Below, one piece after another: positions 52,704-61,660 of a stretch of DNA of 64,000 bases. The stretch's first letter is position 1. The number at the start of each line of letters is the position of its first letter. The stretch comes from DQWO01 sp964478545 (GTDB lineage Bacteria > Desulfobacterota > Anaeroferrophillalia > Anaeroferrophillales > Anaeroferrophillaceae), in the NCBI GenBank assembly GCA_964478545.1, contig CAYZIS010000012.1:12882-76881 (forward strand), given 5' to 3'. A program made the translations under genes and the position numbers. Below the pieces are notes generated by a model that did not search any database, was not told the origin of the DNA, and saw only the letters and a list, made by a program, of their open reading frames with translations.

Positions 52704-53963
52704 TTAAAGATATTTTCGCGGATCAACTAATTTCCCGGCCAATGCCGTCGCCGCGGCCGTCGCCGGCGACCCCAGATAAATAAAACCATTGACATTACCC
52801 ATGCGCCCCTGAAAATTGCGGTTCTGGGTGGCAAGGCAGCGTTCTCCATCACCAAGGATCCCCTGGTGAACCCCAACACAGGCCCCACAACCGGGGCTAT
52901 TAATGGATGCTCCAACATCATTGAAGATTTCCAGCAGACCTTCACGCAGGGCCTGTCCATAGACCCGCCGCGAAGCGGGAGTTACAATCAGGCGGGTTCC
53001 GTAATGCACCTTCCGCCCTTTGAGCATCGCCGCGGCAATCCGCAGGTCCTCAATGCGACCATTAGTACAGGTACCGATAAAAACCTGTTGGATTGAAAGG
53101 TCCCGACAATCATCATGATCGATGGGCCTGGTATTATCAACCGTATGGGGAAAGGAAACCGTAGGGATGATTTCGGCCGCATCAAGCTCATACACCCGCT
53201 CATACACAGCATCAGTATCCGCCTTAACCAGAGTGAAAAATTCCTTACGCCCCATTTCCTCCATAAATTTGCCGGTCATCCCATCGCTGGCAATCAACCC
53301 ACATTTGGCACCAGCCTCAACTGCCATATTTGAAAACACCATTCTTTCGGGAACCGTCATCCGCTCAATAATCTCCCCGGCAAATTCCATCGCTTTATAG
53401 GTCGCCCCATCAGCACCGATCATACCGATAATATGTAAAATAATATCCTTGGAATACACTCCGGACGGCAAATCTCCGCTAATCAAAAATTTCAGCGTTT
53501 CGGGAACCCGGAGCCAGGTTTTTCCAAAAACCATTCCAACCGCCACATCAGTAGAACCCATGCCGGTGGCAAAAGCACCAATGGCACCGCCGGTACAGGT
53601 ATGCGAATCAGCACCGATTAAAAGTTCTCCCGGGTTCAAATATTTTTCCATAATTACCTGATGGCAAACACCATCGCCGATATCAGAAAGCTGACTGCCG
53701 GTTTTTTTGGCAAAAGAACGAAGCAGCATATGGTCGTTGGAAAGTTCCTTGCGCGGACTGGGAGCCGCATGATCGATAAACAGTACCGTTTTCTCCGGAT
53801 TTTTCACCCCTTCTGCACCCAGTTTTTCAATCTGCCGCACGGCCAGTGGTCCGGTACCATCTTGAGTCAGGCATACATCAACATTGCAGACAGCCATATC
53901 TCCGGCCTGCAATGACTGCCCGGCATGGGCCGATAAAATCTTCTCCACCAGAGTTTGTCCCAT
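52704..53963 (-). CDS. Aconitase/isopropylmalate dehydratase family, large subunit
   Basis: 419 aa, the length of the archaeal-type LeuC/homoaconitase large subunit. Iron-sulfur Cys residues are in 'VFIGTCTNGRIEDLRIAA' and 'NSPGCGACVGVHQG'. Other motifs: 'HMLLRSFAKKTGSQLSDIGDGVCHQV', 'GADSHTCTGGAIGAFATGMGSTDVAVGMVFGKTWLRVPE'. It dehydrates and rehydrates a tricarboxylic-type acid through a [4Fe-4S] cluster. Without leuA or leuB nearby and with icd downstream, a role as aconitase-like enzyme is plausible; a leucine-pathway role cannot be excluded. GGAGG precedes ATG 53963. Confidence 0.88.
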   Translation of the reverse strand: MGQTLVEKILSAHAGQSLQAGDMAVCNVDVCLTQDGTGPLAVRQIEKLGAEGVKNPEKTVLFIDHAAPSPRKELSNDHMLLRSFAKKTGSQLSDIGDGVCHQVIMEKYLNPGELLIGADSHTCTGGAIGAFATGMGSTDVAVGMVFGKTWLRVPETLKFLISGDLPSGVYSKDIILHIIGMIGADGATYKAMEFAGEIIERMTVPERMVFSNMAVEAGAKCGLIASDGMTGKFMEEMGRKEFFTLVKADTDAVYERVYELDAAEIIPTVSFPHTVDNTRPIDHDDCRDLSIQQVFIGTCTNGRIEDLRIAAAMLKGRKVHYGTRLIVTPASRRVYGQALREGLLEIFNDVGASINSPGCGACVGVHQGILGDGERCLATQNRNFQGRMGNVNGFIYLGSPATAAATALAGKLVDPRKYL

Positions 53964-54055
53964 AAAAATCCTCCATTATTTTACTGCAAGCTGATAGTTG
54001 ACAGCTGATAACTTTTTTCCAGTACTGTCTGGTATACTTTTTGCATCGCGTTCAA

Positions 54056-54110
54056 TATCAGCAACCGGTGCTGTTTCAAGCGCGACATCGTGAGGGTAGC
54101 CCGTTGCTTT
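54056..54110 (+). repeat. Dispersed ~48-bp repeat, copy 3
   Basis: AGCAACCGGTGCTGTTTCAA, then GCGCGACATCGTGAGGGTAG and CCCGTTGCTTT. The ends AGCAACCGG and CCCGTTGCT can pair with one mismatch, closing a stem around the element. It lies just past the aspS stop codon. Confidence 0.8.
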
Positions 54111-54117
54111 TACCCAA

Positions 54118-55896
54118 CTACGCCAGTTTAATCGCCAGTTCTTTCAATTGCCGGCTGCCGACAGCTGTCGGCGCTCCGGTCATCAAGCACGTGGCCTTCT
54201 GAGTTTTGGGGAAAGCAATAACGTCACGTATGGATGGCAGACGCAGCAACAACATCACCATGCGATCAAGACCAAAAGCAATCCCTCCGTGTGGCGGCGC
54301 CCCATAGTCAAGGGCATCCAGCAAAAAGCCAAATTTCTCCTGGGCCTCCTCCGGACCGATCTGCAGAAGTTTAAAAATCTGTTCCTGCAGTTTTGAATCA
54401 TGAATCCTGATGCTACCGCCACCTATTTCAATGCCATTTAAAACCAAATCATAAGCTTTTGACCGCACCGCACCGGGATCTGTCTGCAACAAAGCTATAT
54501 CTTCATCCAAAGGCGCAGTAAACGGATGGTGGACGGCCACATGTCTTTTCTCTTTACCATCGTATTGCAACAGGGGAAAATGAGTTACCCAACAGAAAGA
54601 AAACTGCTCTTCATCAATAAGATCCATCATTTTAGCCAGATGCAGGCGGAGTCGCCCCAGGGATTCGTTGACTATGGCGGGCTGATCGGCAACAAAAAGC
54701 AGCAGATCGCCCTCTTCAACCTGCATAGCTGCTTTCAGATCTCCAACCTCCGTCTCGCTGAAAAACTTGACGATCGGCGACTGCCAGCCATCCGTCGTGA
54801 TTTTGATCCAGGCCAGGCCCTTGGCCCCATAGACTTTCACCACTTCCAGCAGACCATCAATTTCCTTTCGGGAAAGGGATGCCCCACTTTTGAAATTAAT
54901 ACTCTTGATCATACCGCCACCATCCAGGACCGAGCGGAAAACTTTAAAGCCACTGGAGGAAAACACCTTACTTAAATCAACCAGTTTCATATCAAAACGC
55001 AGGTCAGGTGCATCAAGGCCGTAATCAGCCATAGCCTGTTCATAGGTCAGTTGCTGAAATGATGCCGGCAGCTCAATATCAAGCAAGTGCTTAAAAGCCA
55101 CTGTCATCAATTCTTCAATCAGGACAATAATATCCCCGGGCTCAACAAAAGACATCTCCATATCAATCTGGGTAAATTCCGGCTGCCGGTCAGCCCGCAG
55201 GTCTTCATCACGGAAGCATTTGACAATCTGAAAATAACGATCAAATCCTGAAACCATCAATAATTGTTTGAAAAGCTGGGGTGACTGAGGCAGAGCAAAA
55301 AACTGCCCTGGATTGGTACGGCTGGGAACCAGATAGTCACGGGCCCCCTCAGGAGTGCTTTTCGTCAGCATGGGGGTTTCCAGATCCAAAAATCCCCGCT
55401 CATCCAAAAATGACCGCACCAAACCGGACAACCGATGACGAAAAATAAGGGCCTGCTGCATAGCCGGTCGTCGTAAATCCAGGTAACGATATTGGAGCCG
55501 CAGAGTCTCTGATATCTCTCCAGGATCATCCACCATGAAGGGTGGGGTTTTCGCCTGATTTAATACTTTTACCTGATCAACGATAATCTCAATTTCACCC
55601 GTTTCCAAGTTTTCATTCGCCGTCCCTTCAGGACGGGCAGCTACATCACCTTCGACCTGCAAGACAAATTCGCTACGCACAGAATGAGCCAATTTATGGG
55701 ACTGTGGGGAAATTTCAGGATTGAAAACCACCTGGGTCAAACCATAACGATCCCGCAAATCCACAAAGACCACCCCACCATGATCCCGCCAGTTCTGCAC
55801 CCAACCTGCCAGAACAACGCGACTACCGACATCCTGATGGCGCAGTTCGCCACAAGTATGTGATCTACCAGAAACCTTAAAACCAATATGATTCAT
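54118..55896 (-). CDS. aspS: Aspartyl-tRNA synthetase (bacterial type)
   Basis: 592 aa class IIb synthetase. N-terminal OB anticodon-binding domain 'VVLAGWVQNWRDHGGVVFVDLRDRYGLTQVVF'. Motif 2 'FRDEDLRADRQPEFTQIDMEMSF'. A GAD insertion domain (~290-420) as in bacterial enzymes. Motif 3 'GIAFGLDRMVMLLLRLPSIRDVIAFPKTQKATCLMTGAP'. It charges tRNA-Asp in the cytoplasm; whether it also charges tRNA-Asn cannot be read off safely. A single gene transcribed leftward, with the dispersed repeat copy 3 just past its stop codon. Confidence 0.95.
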   Translation of the reverse strand: MNHIGFKVSGRSHTCGELRHQDVGSRVVLAGWVQNWRDHGGVVFVDLRDRYGLTQVVFNPEISPQSHKLAHSVRSEFVLQVEGDVAARPEGTANENLETGEIEIIVDQVKVLNQAKTPPFMVDDPGEISETLRLQYRYLDLRRPAMQQALIFRHRLSGLVRSFLDERGFLDLETPMLTKSTPEGARDYLVPSRTNPGQFFALPQSPQLFKQLLMVSGFDRYFQIVKCFRDEDLRADRQPEFTQIDMEMSFVEPGDIIVLIEELMTVAFKHLLDIELPASFQQLTYEQAMADYGLDAPDLRFDMKLVDLSKVFSSSGFKVFRSVLDGGGMIKSINFKSGASLSRKEIDGLLEVVKVYGAKGLAWIKITTDGWQSPIVKFFSETEVGDLKAAMQVEEGDLLLFVADQPAIVNESLGRLRLHLAKMMDLIDEEQFSFCWVTHFPLLQYDGKEKRHVAVHHPFTAPLDEDIALLQTDPGAVRSKAYDLVLNGIEIGGGSIRIHDSKLQEQIFKLLQIGPEEAQEKFGFLLDALDYGAPPHGGIAFGLDRMVMLLLRLPSIRDVIAFPKTQKATCLMTGAPTAVGSRQLKELAIKLA

Positions 55897-56254
55897 TTAG
55901 ACTATTTCTCCTTATTTAAATTGAGGCTCTCAAAAAAAGCGTTAAAAGGGGGTACATCTAAACATGAGGCATGGCTGGGACTTACAGTACCTCACTATAA
56001 GGAAAACTGCAGCTCAACAAAGGGAAATGCTATTTTTACAACGCCATCATAATTGCCGCTCATAAAGACTTCGGTACATACACAAACTAGCAAACTTGAG
56101 TCAAGATTTTTCTAGCCGAAACATATCACGAAAAAGCGTTTTCTCCCAGCACGATTATACCATACGGAAACTAAGACTTTTTAGAGGGATCTTTTGATCT
56201 GACAGATATTTACCCTTGACTTTCCGGAAATAATATCATAAGAGATTCCGCACT
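55897..56254. other. Intergenic region between aspS and tRNA-Pro
   Basis: About 360 bp, AT-rich, no gene seen on either strand. It must hold the aspS promoter (leftward) and that of tRNA-Pro (rightward). A TTGACT at 56216-56221 is a possible -35 for the tRNA, but no convincing -10 is at the right distance. Confidence 0.5.
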
Positions 56255-56331
56255 CGGGATGTGGCTCAGTCCGGTAGAGCACTGCGTTCGGGACGCAGGG
56301 GTCGGAGGTTCAAATCCTCTCATCCCGACCA
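56255..56331 (+). tRNA. tRNA-Pro (anticodon CGG)
   Basis: Acceptor stem CGGGATG pairs with CATCCCG; discriminator A and CCA are encoded. The anticodon stem CTGCG/CGCAG closes the loop TTCGGGA, so the anticodon is CGG. T-loop GGTTCAAATCC. Confidence 0.96.
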
Positions 56332-56368
56332 TTCTTTTTTATCTCAAATAACGATCTGAATCCTGTTT

Positions 56369-56400
56369 CAAAAGGTGGCGGTTTCTGCTACCTTTTTTGT
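56369..56400 (+). terminator. Terminator downstream of tRNA-Pro
   Basis: AAAAGGTGGC and GCTACCTTTTTT form a GC-poor stem with a G-T pair and a T6 tail, 40 bp past the tRNA. Confidence 0.65.
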
Positions 56401-56599
56401 TTCAATACATCGCTAACGAAACAGTCTGCAACTCCCCTCAGTTCCCCATAACCCCATAAACAGGTTGACAATTTTCTCCTTTTCCCGCTATAGGTGACAT
56501 GTCATACCACTTCCATATGATATTATTAACAACAACTTGACTGAACAACGCTGGAATCAGCTACTGCTAAACTGACTTGTTAAAATTAGTTTTTTATTT

Positions 56600-56680
56600 T
56601 ACCATGAAGGACATAAAGCTCATGAAGGTTTTTTCTGTCTTTTCTTCATGTTCTTCTTTGCTTCATGGTAAATTTTTTTA
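56600..56680. repeat. Long imperfect hairpin of CATGAAG units
   Basis: The left arm 56600-56627 (TACCATGAAG ... CATGAAG) matches the inverse of the right arm 56644-56670 (CTTCATG ... CTTCATGGTA), followed by a T7 run. CATGAAG-type units also occur at about 44136-44160. It may end transcripts ahead of ccsA. Confidence 0.6.
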
Positions 56681-56725
56681 TCTTCTTTAACAGGCCATGG
56701 AGCTGCCGACAACCATCGGAACAAC

Positions 56726-57559
56726 ATGATGTTTTCATCCTATTCTCTCTTGCTCACCGGTGCCCTGCTCTGCTATATGCTGGGCATGCTGGCTGGTTTT
56801 GTCCAGATATACCGCACCTCCACAAAGACCAGCAAGGCTGAAAACTGGCTCATAACCGGTGGTTTCATCCTCCATCTGACTGCTTTCGCCTGGCGTTTCT
56901 GGGAAAGCGGGGCCTTTCCGGTTACCACCCTCCACGAATCACTATCCTGTTTTTCCCTTTTCCTGGCCGGGATCTACCTGTGGATTTCACGAACCGCTAA
57001 AGTCTCAATTCTCGGTGCCTTTATCAATCCGTTAACCACCATCACCCTGCTATGGAGCATGCTGATTATCCAGCAGGTCAAACCTCACCCTCCGGCATTG
57101 AAAAGCCTCTGGCTGCCGGTCCATGTCATCTTCAGTTTTGCCGGAAACGCCCTGCTGGCCATGACCTGTGGTCTGGGAATCATGTATTTAATCCAGGAAC
57201 ATCTGATTAAGACCAAACGCATCAGCAACTTATTCAAACGATTACCATCATTAAACCAGCTTGATCAGCTCAGCTATACCTGCTTAAGCATCGGATTCCC
57301 GTTTTTAACCCTGGGAATAATAACCGGATCTATCTGGGCTTCACTGGCTTGGGGTTCCTACTGGAGCTGGGACCCTAAAGAAACCTGGTCCCTGATTACC
57401 TGGTTCCTCTATGCCGCCCTGCTGCATGGGCGCTTAAACTCCGGCTGGCGGGGGAAAAAAGCCGCCATCCTTTCCATTATCGGTTTTGTAGCCATCATGT
57501 TTACATTTCTCGGCGTTAATCTACTCCTGTCAGGGCTCCATGCCTATGGCGCCCATTGA
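56726..57559 (+). CDS. ccsA: Cytochrome c assembly protein CcsA (HemX/ResC-like)
   Basis: 277 aa with about eight membrane segments. The heme-handling signature 'WGSYWSWDPKETWSLITWFLYAALLHGRL' (Trp-rich WxxWD motif) is near the C-terminus, and conserved His in 'HESLSCFS', 'PVHVIFSF' and 'LLHGRL'. It moves or presents heme for system II cytochrome c maturation. It stands directly ahead of hemA, ten bases apart, the arrangement common in deltaproteobacteria where a ccsA/hemX gene heads the heme operon. ATG 56726 and 56729 are both possible. Confidence 0.9.
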   Translation: MMFSSYSLLLTGALLCYMLGMLAGFVQIYRTSTKTSKAENWLITGGFILHLTAFAWRFWESGAFPVTTLHESLSCFSLFLAGIYLWISRTAKVSILGAFINPLTTITLLWSMLIIQQVKPHPPALKSLWLPVHVIFSFAGNALLAMTCGLGIMYLIQEHLIKTKRISNLFKRLPSLNQLDQLSYTCLSIGFPFLTLGIITGSIWASLAWGSYWSWDPKETWSLITWFLYAALLHGRLNSGWRGKKAAILSIIGFVAIMFTFLGVNLLLSGLHAYGAH

Positions 57560-57568
57560 GGTTATAAA

Positions 57569-58861
57569 GTGAATATTGTAACCCTGGGAGTCAATCATAA
57601 AACCGCTCCGGTAGAAATCCGTGAATGCCTGGCCTTTGCCGAAGGAAGTATTCCGGAAGCTCTGCAGCAGCTGCAACAGGATGTAGGACTGCAGGAAAGC
57701 ATGATTCTTTCCACCTGTAACCGGGTGGAAATTTACGGCATCTGTGAAGATGTAGAAATCACCAGAAACAAACTGGTAGATTTCATCGGCACGTTCAAAG
57801 ATCTTCCGGCCGCCCAATTCGCTGACAGTTTATATTATTATTGTGACCAGGAAGCCATTCAGCATGTTTTTCAGGTTGCTTCAAGCCTTGATTCCATGGT
57901 CATTGGTGAACCGCAGATCCTTGGTCAACTGAAAGAAGCATATGCCCTGGCTTCGGAACATAAAGCTACCGGCCTGATTCTTAACAAATTCATGCATCGG
58001 GCCTTTTCAGTGGCCAAATCAGTACGTACCCGGACAAAAATAGCCAATAGCGCGGTATCGGTCAGTTTTGCCGCCGTGGAAATGGCCAGGAAAATCTTTG
58101 GTGATTTAAGCGATAAAACGGTCATGCTGGTTGGCGCCGGAGAAATGTGCGAATTGGCTGCCCGTCACTTCGTCAACCAAGGGGTAAAAAAGGTCCTGGT
58201 TACCAACCGCACTTACCAACGAGCCCGACAACTGGCAGATGAATTTGACGGATCTGCGATTGAATTCAAAGATTTTCACAGTCAACTTGATCGAGTTGAT
58301 GTCCTGCTCAGTTCCACCGGTTCCCCCTCGTACCTGATTAAACCTGAGCATCTGGCACCAGCGCTGAAGAAGCGCAAACACCGGCCGATCTTTCTCATTG
58401 ACATCGCCGTTCCCCGGGATATTGACCCGGCTACCAACAATATGGATGGAATTTTTCTTTATGATGTTGATGACCTGCAGGACGTGGTAACAGAGAATAT
58501 TGACCATCGCAAACAGGAGGCAGAACGGGCTGAAGCTCTGGTTGCCATTGAAGTTGAAAAGTTCATTCATTGGCTTGAATCACTCCAGCTGACTCCGACC
58601 ATCAAAGCCCTGCACCAGATGGCCGACGAAATCAGCCGACAGGAATTGGAAAAAACCCTGTCCAGTTTTCCAGACCTGTCAAAAAAACAACAAAAAAAAC
58701 TTGAGTCCATGGCCAAGGCAATTGTCAATAAACTCTTGCACCAGCCCATTACCTTTATCAAGGAACATTCCGAATACGGCGAACAATTACCAGTGGAAAT
58801 CGTTCGACAAATGTATAAGCTTAATGACTTTGAACAATGTAAACAGGATAAATCTTCATGA
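57569..58861 (+). CDS. hemA: Glutamyl-tRNA reductase
   Basis: 430 aa. N-terminal catalytic domain 'TLGVNHKTAPVEIRECLAF' with active-site Cys in 'LSTCNRVEIYG' (~50), tRNA/substrate region 'GEPQILGQLKEAY', NADPH domain 'KTVMLVGAGEMCELAARHF' (~187), and C-terminal dimerisation helix. First step of the C5 route to 5-aminolevulinate. The start codon is GTG 57569 with GAGG seven bases upstream. Its stop overlaps the hemC start (ATGA). Confidence 0.96.
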   Translation: MNIVTLGVNHKTAPVEIRECLAFAEGSIPEALQQLQQDVGLQESMILSTCNRVEIYGICEDVEITRNKLVDFIGTFKDLPAAQFADSLYYYCDQEAIQHVFQVASSLDSMVIGEPQILGQLKEAYALASEHKATGLILNKFMHRAFSVAKSVRTRTKIANSAVSVSFAAVEMARKIFGDLSDKTVMLVGAGEMCELAARHFVNQGVKKVLVTNRTYQRARQLADEFDGSAIEFKDFHSQLDRVDVLLSSTGSPSYLIKPEHLAPALKKRKHRPIFLIDIAVPRDIDPATNNMDGIFLYDVDDLQDVVTENIDHRKQEAERAEALVAIEVEKFIHWLESLQLTPTIKALHQMADEISRQELEKTLSSFPDLSKKQQKKLESMAKAIVNKLLHQPITFIKEHSEYGEQLPVEIVRQMYKLNDFEQCKQDKSS

Positions 58862-59793
58862 AGAAAAAAAAGCTGATTATTGGTTCGCGGGCCAGCGCTC
58901 TGGCCCGCTGGCAGGCACAATGGGTTCAATCCCAGTTGACCACCCAACACCCTGAGCTGGACATATCCACTACCCTGATCAAAACCAAGGGAGATAAGAT
59001 TCTCGATGTACCGCTGGCCAAGATTGGCGGCAAGGGACTGTTTGTCAAAGAAATTGAAGATGCCCTATTGAATGGTTCCATTGACCTGGCGGTTCACAGC
59101 ATGAAAGACGTACCTACCGAACTACCTGCAGGTCTGGGCATTGTGGTCACCCCAAAACGGGAAGATCCCCGGGATGCTTTTTTTTCCTATCAGGGAATCC
59201 CCATAGAGAAACTACCTGTTGGTGCTGTCATCGGAACCAGCAGTCTTCGGCGTCGGTCTCAGCTGAAATACCACTATCCCGACCTCGAGCTTAAAGACCT
59301 GCGGGGCAACGTTGATACCAGGCTGAAAAAACTGGCCAACCATGATTATGACGGAATCATCCTTGCCTATGCCGGGGTCAAACGACTGGGACTTGATGCT
59401 CAGGTTACCGAGGTTCTGCCAATTGAGCTCAGTCTGCCGGCCATTGCCCAAGGTGCCCTGGGGCTGGAAATCCGTTTGGACGACCAGGAAACCGACGACC
59501 TCATCCGTTTCCTCCACCACCAGGAAACCAGCCTGGCGGTAACCGCTGAGCGAGCCTTTTTACGAACCCTTGAAGGTGGCTGCCAGGTTCCCATTGCCGC
59601 CTACGCAACGGTAAACGGAAATACAGTAACACTAACCGGGCTGGTGGCCCAGGTAGATGGCAGTACCATAATCAAAGAAACCATGTCCACCCATGATGAC
59701 CCTGACCAGTTAGGCATTGAACTGGCCAAAAATCTGCTTAGCCAGGGGGCTAAAGGAATTCTGCAGGAATGTTATGAGCAGGAAAACCAGTGA
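58858..59793 (+). CDS. hemC: Porphobilinogen deaminase
   Basis: 311 aa. 'LIIGSRASALARWQAQWV', 'KGDKILDVPLAKIGGKGLFVKEIEDALL', 'DLAVHSMKDVPTELPAGL', 'GTSSLRRRSQL', 'DLRGNVDTRLKKL', and the dipyrromethane-cofactor Cys in 'LEGGCQVPIAAYA'. It polymerises four porphobilinogens to hydroxymethylbilane. ATG overlaps the hemA stop; its 3' end overlaps the hemD start by 20 bases, so hemA-C-D are translationally coupled. Confidence 0.97.
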   Translation: MKKKKLIIGSRASALARWQAQWVQSQLTTQHPELDISTTLIKTKGDKILDVPLAKIGGKGLFVKEIEDALLNGSIDLAVHSMKDVPTELPAGLGIVVTPKREDPRDAFFSYQGIPIEKLPVGAVIGTSSLRRRSQLKYHYPDLELKDLRGNVDTRLKKLANHDYDGIILAYAGVKRLGLDAQVTEVLPIELSLPAIAQGALGLEIRLDDQETDDLIRFLHHQETSLAVTAERAFLRTLEGGCQVPIAAYATVNGNTVTLTGLVAQVDGSTIIKETMSTHDDPDQLGIELAKNLLSQGAKGILQECYEQENQ

Positions 59794-60577
59794 CGGTCCT
59801 CTGAACGGCAAATATATCCTGGTAACCCGTCCTGAATGCCAAGCTGAAAGTTTTGTCTTTCTGCTGCGCCGTGAAGGGGCCATCCCAGTTCTTCTGCCCA
59901 CTATTGAGACAATTCCACCTGACTCCTGGGTTCCTGTGGATCAGGCAATTGCCTCATTAGACAAGTACCAATGGCTGATTTTTACCAGCGTTAACGGGGT
60001 AAATTTTTTCTGCAACCGATTTGAAGATCTTAATCACAACCTGTCCCGGTTAAAGCATTACAACATTATCAGTGTCGGACCAAAAACCACTGCCGCCCTG
60101 GAAAAACGGGGACTGGAAATCAGAATCATTGCAGAAAAATTTCAGGGAGAAGGTATCCTGCGGGCACTGGCAGACACCCCAGTCGCCGGCAAGTATTTTC
60201 TCCTGCCCCGGGCCCTGAAAGCCCGCGAGATTTTACCGGAAACCTTGCGTCAGCGTGGGGCCACGGTAGACGTTATTACGGTTTACCAAACCGTTTTTCC
60301 GCGAAAATCATCCGAAAAGATCAATAAATTATTTACGGATCAAAAAAATATTGATATCCTGACATTTACCAGTTCTTCCTCGGTAAGCAATTTGGTCAAC
60401 CATTGTCATGAACCGCTGATTGCCGAGCGTATCCGCCAGCTGCCAACTGCCTGCATTGGACCCATAACCACGGCAACTGCCCGGGCACTTGGCCTGGATG
60501 TCCAAATTGAAGCCAGCCAATATACGGTTGAAGGAATGATAGGAGCTATAAAAGAATGGCTGACAACCCGGTCTTGA
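59774..60577 (+). CDS. hemD: Uroporphyrinogen-III synthase
   Basis: 267 aa, two Rossmann-like lobes: 'GKYILVTRPECQAESFVFLLRREGAIPVLLPTIETIP', 'WLIFTSVNGVNFF', 'ISVGPKTTAALEKRGLEIRII', and second-lobe 'ILTFTSSSSVSNLV' and 'ACIGPITTATARALGLDVQI'. It closes hydroxymethylbilane with inversion of ring D. ATG 59774 has AGGAA four bases upstream and lies inside the hemC 3' end. Here it is a separate gene; many Desulfobacterota fuse it to cobA/cysG methyltransferase. Confidence 0.92.
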   Translation: MSRKTSDGPLNGKYILVTRPECQAESFVFLLRREGAIPVLLPTIETIPPDSWVPVDQAIASLDKYQWLIFTSVNGVNFFCNRFEDLNHNLSRLKHYNIISVGPKTTAALEKRGLEIRIIAEKFQGEGILRALADTPVAGKYFLLPRALKAREILPETLRQRGATVDVITVYQTVFPRKSSEKINKLFTDQKNIDILTFTSSSSVSNLVNHCHEPLIAERIRQLPTACIGPITTATARALGLDVQIEASQYTVEGMIGAIKEWLTTRS

Positions 60578-60646
60578 CCAACAGTTAAGGAATGTTTAAT
60601 TGAAAAAACTGGTTAAGCTGAGAGCTAAAGGCTGACAACTAACTGC

Positions 60647-60674
60647 CCATCCGGAAACATCGGTTTCCGGATGG
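60647..60674. repeat. CCATCCGGAAAC hairpin upstream of hemB (copy 2)
   Basis: Perfect 12-bp arms CCATCCGGAAAC and GTTTCCGGATGG with a 4-base loop. Relative at 42885-42912. The in-frame ATG at 60671 lies inside the hairpin, which argues against its use as hemB start. Confidence 0.75.
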
Positions 60675-60691
60675 AAACTAAGGAGTATACC

Positions 60692-61660
60692 ATGTATTTC
60701 CCCATCTATCGCCCCCGACGATTACGGGCTAATCCAACCATTCGCCGCATGGTTCGGGAAACCAGACTGTCCGTTGACAATTTCATCTATCCCTTGTTTG
60801 TCTGCCCTGGAGAAGGGGTCAAAAAGGAGATATCCTCCATGCCGGGAAATTACCAGTTCTCCATTGACATGTTGCTCAAGGAAATGGAGGAAGTGGAGTC
60901 ATTGGGAATTCCCGGGGTCATCCTTTTTGGAATCCCTGAACATAAAGACGAGCTAGGTAGCGAAGCCTATGACGATCAGGGTATCATTCAGCGGGCCATC
61001 AGGGCTATCAAATCAACCGCCAGCCAGGTACAGGTGATCACCGACGTCTGTTTATGCGAATACACTTCCCATGGACATTGCGGCATAATCCAGGGGGAAA
61101 AAGTTCTCAACGATCCCACCCTGGAACTTCTGGCCCGGGAAGCCGTATCTCATGCCAGGGCCGGAGCTGATATGGTCGCTCCCTCCGACATGATGGATGG
61201 CCGTATAGGAGTTGTACGGGAAGCCTTGGATCATGAAGGGTTCGAAGAAACCCCGATCATGGCCTACTCGGTAAAATATGCCTCAGCCTTCTATGGACCA
61301 TTCCGCGATGCCGCTGAATCCCCGCCCCAGTTTGGTGATCGGAAAAGTTATCAGATGGATGCAGCCAATGTCCGGGAAGCAATCAGGGAGGCTGACCAGG
61401 ATATTCAGGAAGGGGCTGACCTGATCATGGTCAAACCGGCCCTTCCCTATCTTGATATCATTCGATTGATGCGGGAAGAGTTTGATTATCCTCTGGCGGC
61501 GTACAATGTCAGTGGTGAATATGCCATGATTAAGGCAGCCGATCAGCTTGGCTGGATTGATGGCCCCCGGGTGATGATGGAAACCCTGCTGTCGATCAAA
61601 CGGGCTGGAGCCGACCTGATTCTCACCTATTTTGCCAAGGAAGCAGCGCAATTATTATGA
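60692..61660 (+). CDS. hemB: Delta-aminolevulinic acid dehydratase (porphobilinogen synthase)
   Basis: 322 aa. 'YRPRRLRANPTIRRMVRETRLSVDNFIYPLFVCPG', zinc-binding Cys cluster in 'TDVCLCEYTSHGHCG', Schiff-base Lys residues in 'MAYSVKYASAFYGPFRDAAESPP' and 'LIMVKPALPYLDII'. It joins two aminolevulinates into porphobilinogen. The Cys cluster marks the zinc-dependent catalytic type. Start ATG 60692 has AAGGAG six bases upstream; ATG 60671 seven codons earlier is in a hairpin and unlikely. The stop overlaps the hisC start (ATGA). Confidence 0.96.
   Translation: MYFPIYRPRRLRANPTIRRMVRETRLSVDNFIYPLFVCPGEGVKKEISSMPGNYQFSIDMLLKEMEEVESLGIPGVILFGIPEHKDELGSEAYDDQGIIQRAIRAIKSTASQVQVITDVCLCEYTSHGHCGIIQGEKVLNDPTLELLAREAVSHARAGADMVAPSDMMDGRIGVVREALDHEGFEETPIMAYSVKYASAFYGPFRDAAESPPQFGDRKSYQMDAANVREAIREADQDIQEGADLIMVKPALPYLDIIRLMREEFDYPLAAYNVSGEYAMIKAADQLGWIDGPRVMMETLLSIKRAGADLILTYFAKEAAQLL

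Noticed and set aside
56216..56250. Promoter for tRNA-Pro
   Set aside because: TTGACT is present but no acceptable -10 box occurs 16-18 bp downstream.
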